In this document: piece by piece, positions 51,498 through 60,610 of the stretch
How the letters are laid out: every line of letters starts with the position of its first letter
Numbering within the stretch: position 1 is the stretch's first letter
Origin: JBHJGM01 sp050331815
Lineage (GTDB): Bacteria > Verrucomicrobiota > Verrucomicrobiia > Opitutales > JBHJGM01
Assembly (NCBI GenBank): GCA_050331815.1
Contig: JBHJGM010000005.1
Span: forward strand, 57,717-121,716
Direction: 5' to 3'
Length of the DNA stretch: 64,000 nt
The notes under the pieces: generated by a model
What the model saw: only the letters and a program-made list of their open reading frames with translations
Database searches by the model: none
What the model was told of the DNA's origin: nothing
Program-made: the position numbers and the translations under genes

Positions 51498-53273
51498 TCA
51501 ATCGGTGATTATTTGTTTGGCTGAATGTTTCTGTGGAATAAAGGGCAGCACATGCTCGGTGTAAGGAACAATCACATCCAAAAGGTAGGGGCCGGGCGTC
51601 TCCAGCATTTCCTTGATGGCTCCGCGCAAATCTTCGCGTCGGACAACCTGTCGAGCTGGGATGCCGAAGCCATTGGCGATCTTAACGAAGTCCGGATACA
51701 GCCCGCCAAGGTTCTCTGGGCTGCCGATGTTGCTCGGGTCGCCCAGGATGGTGTGGCCGCGGGTGCCTTCGTAGAAACGGTCCTCCCATTGGACCACCAT
51801 GCCCAGGTGCTGGTTGTTGAGCAGGAGCACCTTGACGTCGATCTTCTCGATTTTGGCGGTGGCCAGCTCCTGCACGTTCATCAGGAAGGAACCGTCGCCG
51901 TCGACATCGACCACGATGCGCTCCGGGCAGGCCACCTTGGCGCCGATGGCTGCGGGCAGCCCGAAGCCCATGGTGCCCAGACCGAGCGAACTGACAAAGG
52001 TGCGCGGGCATTTGAAATGGTAATACTGCGGGGCCCACATCTGGTGCTGGCCGACGCCCGTGGCCAGGATTGCCTCGCCCTGAGTCTCCTCAAAAAGCAC
52101 CTGAATGGCTTCCTGCGGAAGGATGTGCTCACTGGGCTTGTAGGTGAAGGGATAGGGGTGCTGGCGCTTCCACTCGCCGATCTTTGCCCACCAGTCGGTC
52201 AGTTCGGGCTTTTTGAAATCGTTCTCCTTGGCCAGCTCGCAGAGGCGGCTCAACGCGTAGCCGATTTCCGAATGGATGGGTAGGTGTGCGCGCACGTTCT
52301 TGTTGTGCTCAGAGCGGTCGATGTCGAAGTGGACGATGTGCGCGTCAGGCGCAAACTTCGAGACGTCGCCGGTGATGCGGTCGTCAAAACGCGCTCCGGC
52401 GGCGATTAAGAGGTCGCTCTCGCAGACGGCCCAGTTACCGGCGACCGTGCCATGCATGCCAAACCAGTACAGGCTCTGCGGGTGGTCGGCCGGAAACGCG
52501 CCCAAACCCATCAGGGTCGAGGCGACGGGCAGGCCAGTGATCTCGGCGAATTCGCGCAGGGCGTCGGAGGCGTTGGATGAAAGAATGCCGCCGCCGGTGT
52601 ACAGCACGGGCTGCTTGGCCTTGCGAATCAGTTCTAGAACGTGCTCCAGCTGCTCATCGTTGGCCTGCGGGGGCTCCGCATAGCCGGGCAGCTCGATGGA
52701 AGCCGGAAACCGGGGCTCGAAAATGGCCTGCTGTACATCCTTGGGAATATCGACCACGACCGGACCGGGCCGACCCGTGGTAGCGATGTGAAAGGCTTTC
52801 TTCATGATCTGCGGCAGTTCCTCCGCGCGCAGGACCAGATAGCTGTGCTTCACCGTGGGGAGGGTCATCCCGTAGAAGTCGGTCTCCTGAAAGGCGCTCT
52901 TGCCGATCAGGTTTTGGAAGACCTGCCCGGTCACCGCGACCAGCGGAATGCTGTCCATGAAAGCATCGGCAATACAGGTGACGAGGTTGGTGGCACCCGG
53001 ACCGCTGGTGGCCATGCAAACGCCGGGCTTGCCGGTGGCACGCGCGTAGCCATGCGCCATAAACCCGCCGCCTTGCTCGTGGCGCGGCAGGATGGTGCGG
53101 ATTTTTTGGGTACGCGTGAGCGCCTGGTGCAACTCCATGCTGGCACCGCCGGGATAGGCGAAGACCGTGTCGACGCCTTCGCGCTCAAGGCACTGGATGA
53201 CAACATCGGCACCCTTGGTGGGTGGGCCGATCTGGTCCATTGGCGGCGTGTCGATGGAGGCTTCGCGTGTCAT
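51498..53273 (-). CDS. ilvB: Acetolactate synthase large (catalytic) subunit
   Basis: The product is 591 aa, normal for the family. It condenses two pyruvates (or pyruvate and 2-oxobutyrate) in the first common step of valine, leucine and isoleucine synthesis, using ThDP, Mg2+ and FAD. Visible marks are TVFAYPGGASMELHQAL, catalytic Glu in RHEQGGGFMAHGYAR, GPGATNLVTCIADA, the ThDP motif VDVDGDGSFLMNVQELATA and ILLNNQHLGMV-like sequence with WEDRFY. The regulatory subunit gene ilvN, normally next to ilvB, is not found on either side. No leader peptide or attenuator was seen in the 388-base upstream gap. Confidence 0.95.
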   Translation of the reverse strand: MTREASIDTPPMDQIGPPTKGADVVIQCLEREGVDTVFAYPGGASMELHQALTRTQKIRTILPRHEQGGGFMAHGYARATGKPGVCMATSGPGATNLVTCIADAFMDSIPLVAVTGQVFQNLIGKSAFQETDFYGMTLPTVKHSYLVLRAEELPQIMKKAFHIATTGRPGPVVVDIPKDVQQAIFEPRFPASIELPGYAEPPQANDEQLEHVLELIRKAKQPVLYTGGGILSSNASDALREFAEITGLPVASTLMGLGAFPADHPQSLYWFGMHGTVAGNWAVCESDLLIAAGARFDDRITGDVSKFAPDAHIVHFDIDRSEHNKNVRAHLPIHSEIGYALSRLCELAKENDFKKPELTDWWAKIGEWKRQHPYPFTYKPSEHILPQEAIQVLFEETQGEAILATGVGQHQMWAPQYYHFKCPRTFVSSLGLGTMGFGLPAAIGAKVACPERIVVDVDGDGSFLMNVQELATAKIEKIDVKVLLLNNQHLGMVVQWEDRFYEGTRGHTILGDPSNIGSPENLGGLYPDFVKIANGFGIPARQVVRREDLRGAIKEMLETPGPYLLDVIVPYTEHVLPFIPQKHSAKQIITD

Positions 53274-53661
53274 GATTCAATAAGGTGTGGATGGATGCTT
53301 GGCAGGTTCAGATGTGCAAAGAGCGTAGCGGCTTGGGCGGAGGCGGTAAGGTGTGCGCCCAACAGAGCCAGACGTGGGCCAAGTACGGCAACTAAACGGC
53401 CGTTAACGTACTTGAATTACGGAAAAAGCGCACGTCGAAACAGCCACGGCCAAAAGCGAGGTGCCGAAGTGGGTCAATAAAGCCAGCCAGGTGGAGACGT
53501 GCATGGGTACGCTTTTCTCGTTTGAGACTTCCTTTGAGGAAATTTAAAAGATATACGCAAACGATGGGTAGGCAATCCAAAAGGCCGGTTTGGCCGGGAG
53601 GGAGCGTCATGGCCTCTCCGGGTTTGCAAATGTATATCCATCAGGTATTTCGATAAGAGGG
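53274..53661. other. Divergent intergenic region between ilvB and the YmdB-type gene
   Basis: The 388-base gap holds the upstream regions of both genes. TTGCAA (53624-53629) and TATTTC (53646-53651) could be a weak promoter for the rightward gene, but it would leave almost no leader. No gene or attenuator was recognised. Confidence 0.4.
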
Positions 53662-54537
53662 ATGAGGCTACTTTTTCTGGGCGATATCGTGGGCAAACCG
53701 GGCCGACGCTACCTCAAGCAGCGGCTGGCTCGGCTGCGTGAGGAACTGCGCGCGGACCTGGTGGTGGTCAACGGCGAGAACAGCGCGGGCGGCTCGGGGC
53801 TCACCGGGGCCATGGCCGAGGAACTGCACGGCGCAGGTGCCGACGTCATTACTCTGGGTGATCACGTGTGGGATCAACGGGGGTTTGACGGCGAAATCGA
53901 CCGGCTGGAGCGCGTTTGCCGCCCGGCCAACCTCCCCGAAAACTGCCCGGGCAAACGCTTCGTCGTTGCGGAGGCGGCGGGCCTGCGGCTGGGCGTGTTT
54001 ACAGTGCTTGGCCGCACCTTTATGAACATGAAGGCCGAGTGCCCGTTTCTGTGTGCCGACCGCATGCTGCAGAACCATCGCGACGCGGCGGATGTCTGGT
54101 TTGTCGAGGCGCATGCGGAAACCACCTCCGAAAAATGCGCGCTGGGCTGGTACCTGGATGGCCGGGCGAGCCTGGTCGCGGGTACGCACACGCACATCCC
54201 GACCGCCGACGGTCGCATCCTCCCGCGCGGCACCGCCTACATCACCGACGTCGGTATGAGCGGGCCCTACGCCTCCTGCCTCGGGCGCGACATACAGCCG
54301 GTGATTTTGCGTTTCCTCGACGGGATGCCCCGTCGCTTCACTGTGGCCGAAGAAGACGTGCGGCTGTGTGGCTGCCTTGTCCAGATCGATCCGAAAAGCG
54401 GCGCGGCCACCCATTTTGAGCGGGTCGAGGTGCGCGAAGTGGACGAGCCCGCGCCCAGACCGGACCAAGCCGATAGCAACGACGCCGATACGCCGGCAGA
54501 CGCGAATTCTGAGGCCGAGGCGGAGTCGATGGCGTAG
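53662..54537 (+). CDS. YmdB family metallophosphoesterase
   Basis: The product is 291 aa. The ATG at 53662 is chosen for the standard family start MRLLFLGDIVGKPGRRYLKQ and the purine-rich AAGAGGG before it. Metal-site motifs are LGDIVGKPGR, VVNGENSAGG, TLGDHVWDQ, EAHAETTSEK and GTHTHIPTADGRIL. YmdB-type enzymes are di-iron phosphodiesterases that hydrolyse 2',3'-cyclic nucleotides and influence biofilm and motility decisions in Bacillus. Residues ~260-291 form an extra Asp/Glu/Ala-rich tail not usual in the family. The gene converges on the glycoside hydrolase gene with only 12 bases between stops. Confidence 0.92.
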   Translation: MRLLFLGDIVGKPGRRYLKQRLARLREELRADLVVVNGENSAGGSGLTGAMAEELHGAGADVITLGDHVWDQRGFDGEIDRLERVCRPANLPENCPGKRFVVAEAAGLRLGVFTVLGRTFMNMKAECPFLCADRMLQNHRDAADVWFVEAHAETTSEKCALGWYLDGRASLVAGTHTHIPTADGRILPRGTAYITDVGMSGPYASCLGRDIQPVILRFLDGMPRRFTVAEEDVRLCGCLVQIDPKSGAATHFERVEVREVDEPAPRPDQADSNDADTPADANSEAEAESMA

Positions 54538-54549
54538 GAGCCGTCTGAG

Positions 54550-57216
54550 CTACTCAATGACTGTGTAGAGGGTGTCGGCGGGTAGTTTGATGATAAGATT
54601 GCCGTTGGTTTCCTGGGTCTGGACGATGCGATCTGTCGGGTAGCCGAGGGCGTCGAGGGCGGTCACCTTGCGTCCGGCAAAGCCCTTGATGGCCACAGTG
54701 GCGTCAATTTTTTCGACGTTCATGGGGTAGCCGCCCACGCTGGTGATGCGTCGCCCGTGCGCGCCTTCCTTAACCGTTTCAAAGCCAAAGGGTTGTTCAC
54801 GCGTGCCGGCTTGAATCAGAATGCGCTCCGACGCTTCCAGCGGCTTCCCATCCAGCGAAACCAGCGTGATAGCTCCGTAGTGATTGTCGGCTTCGATGAC
54901 GACGAAGCCCAGCCGGACGCGTCCGGCCTTTTTCAAGAATCCGCAGGCCCCTTTGCTGGTCGGGGTGTCGACGGTGGCAAAGCCTTTGCGGTAGTCCCAT
55001 ACAAGCTGGCCGTTGGTGTTTTGGATCCGCTTGCGCTGTTCGTTGATCAGCTTGTCGAGGTCGGCGGTTTCCAACTGGCTTTCATCCGCCGTCAGGTTCA
55101 GGCGCACCGGTCCAGCGAAGAAGGCGCGCGGATTGACCTTGGACTCAAACTCCACCGTCGGATCTCCGCCGAGGGTGTTCTTCCAGACCGCGTCCTTGAA
55201 CTGAATCTCGGGCAGGGCGACCGGCTTGTTCTGGTAAAGCTCCTGCAGCGGTTTGTGCTCGAGCACGGCGGGCTCTCCAGAGACGACATCCCCACGCCGG
55301 TACATAAGCGCGTAGGCCGGAAACTGCCCGAGCGTCATTGGCGTGCTGATGTCCCAGACGTCGAAGGTCGTACGCCACATCGGCGTGTCGTAGGCGAAGA
55401 AGCTCCAGGCATCGACCCCGGCCATTGAGCCGTAGGTGGCCACCAGAAACGGCCACTCGACCCGGTATGGGTTAGGGGTATCCCAGTTGTTCTCAGTGAT
55501 GAGGTAAGGGAAATCGACGAGCTGGTTGGTCATCAGCGGCCCGGCGGCTTCCGGTGCCAGGAAGGCGGAGATGGGCCCGAATGCATCGCCGACATCGACG
55601 GCATAGGTGCGCTCGTTTTCGATGCTGATGGGCGAGAAGTATTCGTTGCGGCAGATCATGTCGACGGCGGTGTACGAATGGTGTTCGAGCGGGCCGAGCG
55701 TGGAGGGATCGGCGGTCTTCCAATTGCTGCCAGCAACCAGGGCCTGAATGCCCATGTCACGAAAGGCCTGCTTCATCTTCGCGTTGAGTTGAAACTGCAG
55801 GCCCGCCAGCAATTCAATCTGGTCGGCCATGCGCGCCGGGTTTGCATCGTAGCCGGCGTTGGTCATATGCCAGGCACCCAACAGGCCTGCCTTGCCGTGG
55901 GCGGGGTCGTCCCCCTCGATCGGCTCACCCCAGTGCTCGATGGCCTTTTCGATGGAGCCGTACCGTTCTTTGGCAAACTCGCCGAAGGCTTCCTGCAGAT
56001 AGGTGCGGGTGGTCTTGGGCAGTTGTGCCGGGTTCATGGTCCAGAACAAGAGGTTGCTTTCGTTTTGGATTTCGATAATCGCCAACGCCGGATCCTCGGC
56101 CAGCGAGAGGCCGGTGTAGGGATTTACGGGCGTCATCAGCGCGCGGACCCACTCAAGGTACTTGGCCTGTAGGGGCTCGTTGACGAAGAGCGCGCCGGTG
56201 GTTTTCTGGCCTTTTTTAAGGCCGGGCAGGTCGACGTCACTCAGGGCCGTTACGTGCGTGTCCCAAAACAGATGGCCGAAGTAGACATAGATGCCCTGGG
56301 CTTTAAGCGCGGCAAAGGTGCGGTGAATCTTGTCCAGCTGGACGGCAAAGGCTTCCTGGTCTCCGGAGCGCCAGATTTTGAAGGCGTGCAAAAACTCAAG
56401 CCGCGCCAGGTTAACGCCGTATTTGGCCAGCCGCCGGGCATGGACATCCTTCATCTTTGGCTTCATCGGCATCAGGGCTGTGGCCTGAGTGGTCCAGAAT
56501 TTGACCGGCGTGCCGTCGCCCAGCACGAAGTGATCGCCTTTGCGCCGGACATGCCCGTTGATGCCCGCTTCGGATTCATTGAGGTGGCGCAAATCGATGA
56601 GGCTCTCGGGGCCGAAGGGATCCGTGGGAGGCTCCCAGGCGAAGTGGCCATCCTCGGCTTCACCGGAGCGGATGCCGGGCTTGAGCCGACCGGCGGGCTG
56701 GAACGGTCCGTCGATGAGCAGGAAGCAGTCGAAAAAGCCTTTGTTGTCGAGGCTTTCGATGGCGAAGGTGAACTCGCCGGCTTCCAGCTCGACTTCGCCC
56801 AGATAAACCCAGTTGGTGCCGATAAACTTCAGGATGTAGCTATCCGAGTGCAGGGCGATGTCGCGCCCGCAGGTCTGCCAATCGCCGTCGTTGATGCGCC
56901 ATTTAAAGGGGCCGTGCTTCCAGAACTTGCGCACCCAGAGGTCCCACTTGCCCGCGCTGGGCACGCGTTGGGTGTAGCTGGCGGTCAGCTTCTCGGCGGC
57001 ATTCGTGTTGGCCGCCTCAATCAGGGTGTGCTCTGAGAGGACGGAGCCGTACTCGCTGTCGGGCGCATGCTCCTGGACTTCCACGTTGGTCGAGGTTTCG
57101 AAGTCCTCGGCTTCCCACCACACAAAGGCGGGCGAAGTAGCACAGAGGGAGGTCGTCAGCATGGAAAAAGCGGCAGCGGCGCAGCAACGCGAAATGGAAA
57201 AGGGCAACAAGTTCAT
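54550..57216 (-). CDS. Secreted glycoside hydrolase-like protein, clan GH-A TIM barrel with N-terminal carbohydrate-binding-like domain
   Basis: The product is 888 aa. The ATG at 57216 gives the signal peptide MNLLPFSISRCCAAAAFSML, cut near LCATS; the open frame up to 57342 lacks support. Residues ~30-170 (FVWWEAEDFETSTNVEVQEH) resemble a CBM35/CBM6-type beta-sandwich. Residues ~210-640 look like a (beta/alpha)8 barrel with the clan GH-A pattern: IIEIQNESNLLFW holds the Asn-Glu acid/base and PYLITENNWDTP the likely nucleophile Glu. A C-terminal beta domain completes it. It probably cleaves beta-linked polysaccharides outside the cytoplasm. I cannot assign a GH family number. Confidence 0.72.
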   Translation of the reverse strand: MNLLPFSISRCCAAAAFSMLTTSLCATSPAFVWWEAEDFETSTNVEVQEHAPDSEYGSVLSEHTLIEAANTNAAEKLTASYTQRVPSAGKWDLWVRKFWKHGPFKWRINDGDWQTCGRDIALHSDSYILKFIGTNWVYLGEVELEAGEFTFAIESLDNKGFFDCFLLIDGPFQPAGRLKPGIRSGEAEDGHFAWEPPTDPFGPESLIDLRHLNESEAGINGHVRRKGDHFVLGDGTPVKFWTTQATALMPMKPKMKDVHARRLAKYGVNLARLEFLHAFKIWRSGDQEAFAVQLDKIHRTFAALKAQGIYVYFGHLFWDTHVTALSDVDLPGLKKGQKTTGALFVNEPLQAKYLEWVRALMTPVNPYTGLSLAEDPALAIIEIQNESNLLFWTMNPAQLPKTTRTYLQEAFGEFAKERYGSIEKAIEHWGEPIEGDDPAHGKAGLLGAWHMTNAGYDANPARMADQIELLAGLQFQLNAKMKQAFRDMGIQALVAGSNWKTADPSTLGPLEHHSYTAVDMICRNEYFSPISIENERTYAVDVGDAFGPISAFLAPEAAGPLMTNQLVDFPYLITENNWDTPNPYRVEWPFLVATYGSMAGVDAWSFFAYDTPMWRTTFDVWDISTPMTLGQFPAYALMYRRGDVVSGEPAVLEHKPLQELYQNKPVALPEIQFKDAVWKNTLGGDPTVEFESKVNPRAFFAGPVRLNLTADESQLETADLDKLINEQRKRIQNTNGQLVWDYRKGFATVDTPTSKGACGFLKKAGRVRLGFVVIEADNHYGAITLVSLDGKPLEASERILIQAGTREQPFGFETVKEGAHGRRITSVGGYPMNVEKIDATVAIKGFAGRKVTALDALGYPTDRIVQTQETNGNLIIKLPADTLYTVIE

Positions 57217-57341
57217 GGCGGAAGTAGTGGGGTTGAGCTTTGTTGAATCTACCGAGTTTTCTGCAACGATCTGGCGTAATCGGGACGCTGGCAAGTTGCG
57301 TTTTAAGTGCCCCTGTCCGGGTTTTGCGATGGCTCCCTGCA

Positions 57342-57385
57342 AACAAAAAACCGGAGACCTCCCTGCAGAGGCGCTCCGGCTTTGA
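57342..57385 (-). terminator. Rho-independent terminator of the Zn-metallopeptidase gene
   Basis: On the minus strand GCCGGAG...CTCCGG with an inner CCTC/GAGG stem is followed by TTTTTTGTTTG (A-run at 57344-57350 on the plus strand). It lies 22 bases past the stop at 57408. Confidence 0.78.
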
Positions 57386-57407
57386 AATAGGTGACAAGTT
57401 ACGCTGC

Positions 57408-58082
57408 TTACTCGCGGTTGGACATCGCCACCATCAGGAAATGTAGCAGCCAGCCCAGACTCGTGATGAAAGCGGCCACGTAGGTCCAGCCGGCGGCGTT
57501 GAGCGTCTGCACCACGCCCGGGCGCTCGTCCGGCCCGATGATTCCCAGTTGGCCCAGTTGGGCGGTGGCGCGCTTGCTGGCGTCAAACTCCACCGGCAGC
57601 GTGACCAGCTGGAAGATCGTCAGGACCAGATAAACGCCGACGCCGACCCAGATCAGGCCCGGGATGTAAAAGAAAAAGCCACCGATGAGGACGAAGGGCA
57701 GAATTTGCGAAGCAAAGCTCGTGGCCGGAATGAGCGCAGCGCGTACCTTCAGCGGAAGGTAGCCTTGGGCATGCTGGATGGCGTGGCCGGCTTCGTGCGC
57801 GGCGACACCCAAAGCAGCCAAGCTGCTGCCGCGGTAGTTCATCCGCGAAAGGCGCAGCTTTTTACGCGTCGGGTCGTAGTGGTCCGTGAGTTGTCCGCCG
57901 GTCTCCTCGATCTGTACGTCGTGAATGCCCGCCGAGCGCAGGATGGCCGAGGCCGCCTCGGCACCGGTGATGCCGCCGCGCGAGCCGACGCGCACCCACT
58001 TGTTGTAAGTGCTCATGACACGTGACTGCGCCCAGAGGGCCAGCAGCATTGTCGGCACGATCAGTAACAGAAAAGTCAACAT
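57408..58082 (-). CDS. Zinc metallopeptidase, YugP/Zn_peptidase_2 family
   Basis: The product is 224 aa with ATG at 58082. An N-terminal hydrophobic segment (MLTFLLLIVPTMLLALWAQS) is followed by the soluble metal-binding part with AAHEAGHAIQHAQGY, the HExxH zinc motif. YDPTRKKLRLS before it is also typical. Two or three more helices follow (FVLIGGFFFYIPGLIWVGVG and others). These membrane peptidases are widespread and poorly characterised; processing of membrane proteins is the usual suggestion. The gene seems monocistronic, with its own terminator. Confidence 0.92.
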   Translation of the reverse strand: MLTFLLLIVPTMLLALWAQSRVMSTYNKWVRVGSRGGITGAEAASAILRSAGIHDVQIEETGGQLTDHYDPTRKKLRLSRMNYRGSSLAALGVAAHEAGHAIQHAQGYLPLKVRAALIPATSFASQILPFVLIGGFFFYIPGLIWVGVGVYLVLTIFQLVTLPVEFDASKRATAQLGQLGIIGPDERPGVVQTLNAAGWTYVAAFITSLGWLLHFLMVAMSNRE

Positions 58083-58445
58083 AGGGTGTGGTCTCCTTGA
58101 ATTGTGTGTTGGTTTTGAAAGTCTAAAGCAGAAAGGGTTCCGGGGCGCTGGCCCTAATCATAAGTGCTTCAATATCTGCAAGAAAGCGACTGGAGACGCC
58201 GATTCAAGCAAAACACGTTCAAAAATTCGCGAATTTTTGGTGTCACATTGTGCCGTCCTGACCCGGTTAGAGTGACAGGCGGGCGCGTGCCGCTGCGCGT
58301 TCACGCCGTTTGCTCGCGGCGGGGACCGTGCTTTTCAACGAGCCGGCCATGTCCATCAGCCATGAGCGAATCATGCCTTACGCTGCGACAACCGCCTGAC
58401 ATCCCCAAATGCGTCGCGCTTGTAAAGAGACCGCCTGCGCGTGCT
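58083..58445. other. Intergenic region of 363 bases with a perfect palindrome
   Basis: The gap separates two leftward peptidase genes. Its main feature is the 20-base palindrome at 58220-58239, given separately. Open frames here do not resemble proteins. It must contain the promoter of the 57408-58082 gene, but no confident boxes were seen. Confidence 0.45.
58220..58239. promoter_or_regulatory. Perfect 20-bp palindrome (possible operator)
   Basis: CAAAAATTCG is followed directly by its reverse complement CGAATTTTTG, with no central spacer. It lies about 140 bases upstream of the leftward zinc-peptidase gene and about 210 bases downstream of the M3 peptidase gene. Zero-spacer symmetry favours a protein-binding site over a terminator. 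Confidence 0.45.
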
Positions 58446-60554
58446 TCAGGCCAAACCGTCGCGGCGCAGCAGGGCGGTTTCGTCGGGGTCACGGCCCATG
58501 AAGTCACGAAAGAGTGTGTCAGGCGGTGCGCTGTTGCCGCGGGCCAGGATTTTTTCACGCAGGTCACGGCCGGTAGCGGCGTTGAGGATGCCTTCCTTTT
58601 GAAAACGCGTGAAGGCGTCAGCGTCGAGCACCTCGGCCCACTTGTAGGAGTAGTAGCCGGCGGCGTAACCGGTCGGGTCGGCAAAGAGGTGGCTGAAGCG
58701 GTAGATGCCGGTGGGCGGGAGCGTCCGGGTGGGGATGCGGTAGCCGGCGATGCGCTCAGAGAGCACCGCTTCCAAATCTTCGGGAAGTCCGCGGGCGAGG
58801 TGCAGGTGCAACTCGAGGTCGAGCTTGCCGAAGGAAAGCTGCCGCATGGTGTTCGCCGCCGCGCGGAAGCTGCGGGCCCCGAGCATCTTGTTGAAAAGGG
58901 TTTCGGGAATGGTTTCGCCGGTTTGGTAGTGGCGGGCGAAGAGGTCCAGGCTTTCACGCTGCCAGCACCAGTTTTCCATGATCTGCGAAGGCAACTCCAC
59001 GAAGTCCCATTTGACGTGGATGCCGTTGAGCGAGGGCACTTCGACGCGCCCGAGCAGGTGATGCAGCAGGTGCCCGAACTCGTGAAAAACCGTTTCGACC
59101 TCGCGGTGTGTCAGCAGGGCGGGCGTGTCGCCGATGGGCGGGGTGAGGTTGCCACACATCAGGCCCAGGTGGGGCTCCAGCTGGCCATCTTGGTTCAGTT
59201 TGCCCGTGCGCAGGGTGTTCATCCAGGCTCCGCCGCGCTTGGTTTCGCGGGGATGCCAGTCCGCGTAAAAGGAGCCCAGGTGCGTGCCGTCGGTATCCAG
59301 AATCTGATACACCTTGACCTCCTCGTGCCAGGTTTCGATGGGCTGCTTCCAGGGGGGCAGGGTGTTGTTAGGTTGCCCGCCTTCGCCCAGCCACTCCGCC
59401 GGGACCTCCTTGATAGTGACCCCAAAGATGCGCTCAACCAGGTCGAACATCCCGGCGATCACGCCTTGCACAGGAAAGTAGGGGCGCAGCGCTTCCTCGT
59501 CGAAGTCATGGTGCTCGCGGCGCATCCGCTCGGCCCAGTAGGCGAGGTCCCAGGGCTCGAGGCGCGCGGCGGGCTGACCGGTTTTTTCGGCGCGATAGTT
59601 TTCCAGGGCGGTGTTGTCTTCGGTGAATTTTTCGACAACTCGCGCGTGTAGATTTTCCACAAACGCCAGCGCGTTTGAGCCGTTGGCCGCCATGCGCCGT
59701 TTCAGCACAAAATCAGCGAAGTGCGGGTGGCCGAGCAGCTCGGCCTTTTGCTGACGCAGCTGGAGGATGCGCGGAACCAGCGAGCGGTTGTCGTGTGCCT
59801 CGGTCGCACCGATGCAACTGGTGGCCTCCCAGACTTCCTGGCGCAGTGCGTTGTTGTGCGCGTACTGCAGGACCGGTAGGAACGAGGTGAACTGCAGCGT
59901 GATCCGATAAACCGGCTGGGCCTCGCTGCCGTGGCCCTTTTGCTGCGCGTTATGCCGGGCCGCCTGCAGGGCACTCTCGGGCAGGCCCTCCAGCAGCGAG
60001 GCGTCGTCGATGAGCTTCTCCCAGGCGTTGGTGCCATCGAGCACGTTTTCGGAATACTTCTGGGTGAGCGCGGCCAGCTCGGCGTTGATCTGCTCGAGCT
60101 CGGATTTCTGCTCGGGGTTCAGGTCCGCGCCGTTGTCGCGAAAGTCGTCCAGCACTTCCTCCAAAAAGCGGGCGCGCACCGGGTCGAGCGCAGCGGCGTC
60201 CTGGGTTTTTGAATACGCTTCGAGCACGCGCCAGAGATCTTCGTTCAGCGGGATGCGGGTGAAGAAATCCGTCACCCTAGGCAACACCGCGTTGTAGGCC
60301 TGACGCAGTTCCTGAGAGTTGTTGACCGAGTCGAGGTGGGAGACGTAGGTCCAGGCCCGCTCGAGCTCGTCGGTGGCGTTTTCGAGGGCCTGCAGGACGC
60401 TGCGATAGGTCAGGCTGTCGAGGTCCTGGGCGGCGATGGCGTCAAGGCGTTTCTGGGCGCGCTGCAAGGCGGCCTCCATGTCAGGCTCGATGCAGCTGGC
60501 GGTGAAGCGTCCCCACGGAGGGTGAAACGCCGGGTCAAGAAAAGGATGATCCAC
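58446..60554 (-). CDS. prlC: M3 family oligopeptidase (oligopeptidase A-like)
   Basis: The product is 702 aa from a GTG at 60554. Oligopeptidase A degrades short peptides, including cleaved signal peptides, in the cytoplasm. The zinc motif is VFHEFGHLLHHLL near residue 480, with the downstream Glu ligand in ELPSQIMENW. SGTEAH-like and C-terminal ADPTGYAAGYYSYKWAEVLDAD are family hallmarks. The length agrees with the OpdA/dipeptidyl carboxypeptidase group. The MFS transporter gene ends 56 bases upstream on the same strand, so they may share a transcript. Confidence 0.93.
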   Translation of the reverse strand: MDHPFLDPAFHPPWGRFTASCIEPDMEAALQRAQKRLDAIAAQDLDSLTYRSVLQALENATDELERAWTYVSHLDSVNNSQELRQAYNAVLPRVTDFFTRIPLNEDLWRVLEAYSKTQDAAALDPVRARFLEEVLDDFRDNGADLNPEQKSELEQINAELAALTQKYSENVLDGTNAWEKLIDDASLLEGLPESALQAARHNAQQKGHGSEAQPVYRITLQFTSFLPVLQYAHNNALRQEVWEATSCIGATEAHDNRSLVPRILQLRQQKAELLGHPHFADFVLKRRMAANGSNALAFVENLHARVVEKFTEDNTALENYRAEKTGQPAARLEPWDLAYWAERMRREHHDFDEEALRPYFPVQGVIAGMFDLVERIFGVTIKEVPAEWLGEGGQPNNTLPPWKQPIETWHEEVKVYQILDTDGTHLGSFYADWHPRETKRGGAWMNTLRTGKLNQDGQLEPHLGLMCGNLTPPIGDTPALLTHREVETVFHEFGHLLHHLLGRVEVPSLNGIHVKWDFVELPSQIMENWCWQRESLDLFARHYQTGETIPETLFNKMLGARSFRAAANTMRQLSFGKLDLELHLHLARGLPEDLEAVLSERIAGYRIPTRTLPPTGIYRFSHLFADPTGYAAGYYSYKWAEVLDADAFTRFQKEGILNAATGRDLREKILARGNSAPPDTLFRDFMGRDPDETALLRRDGLA

Positions 60555-60610
60555 AACCCAAAACCTACCGCAGCGGCGGTGGGGCGCAAGCGCGGTGTGT
60601 GCGTGCTGGT

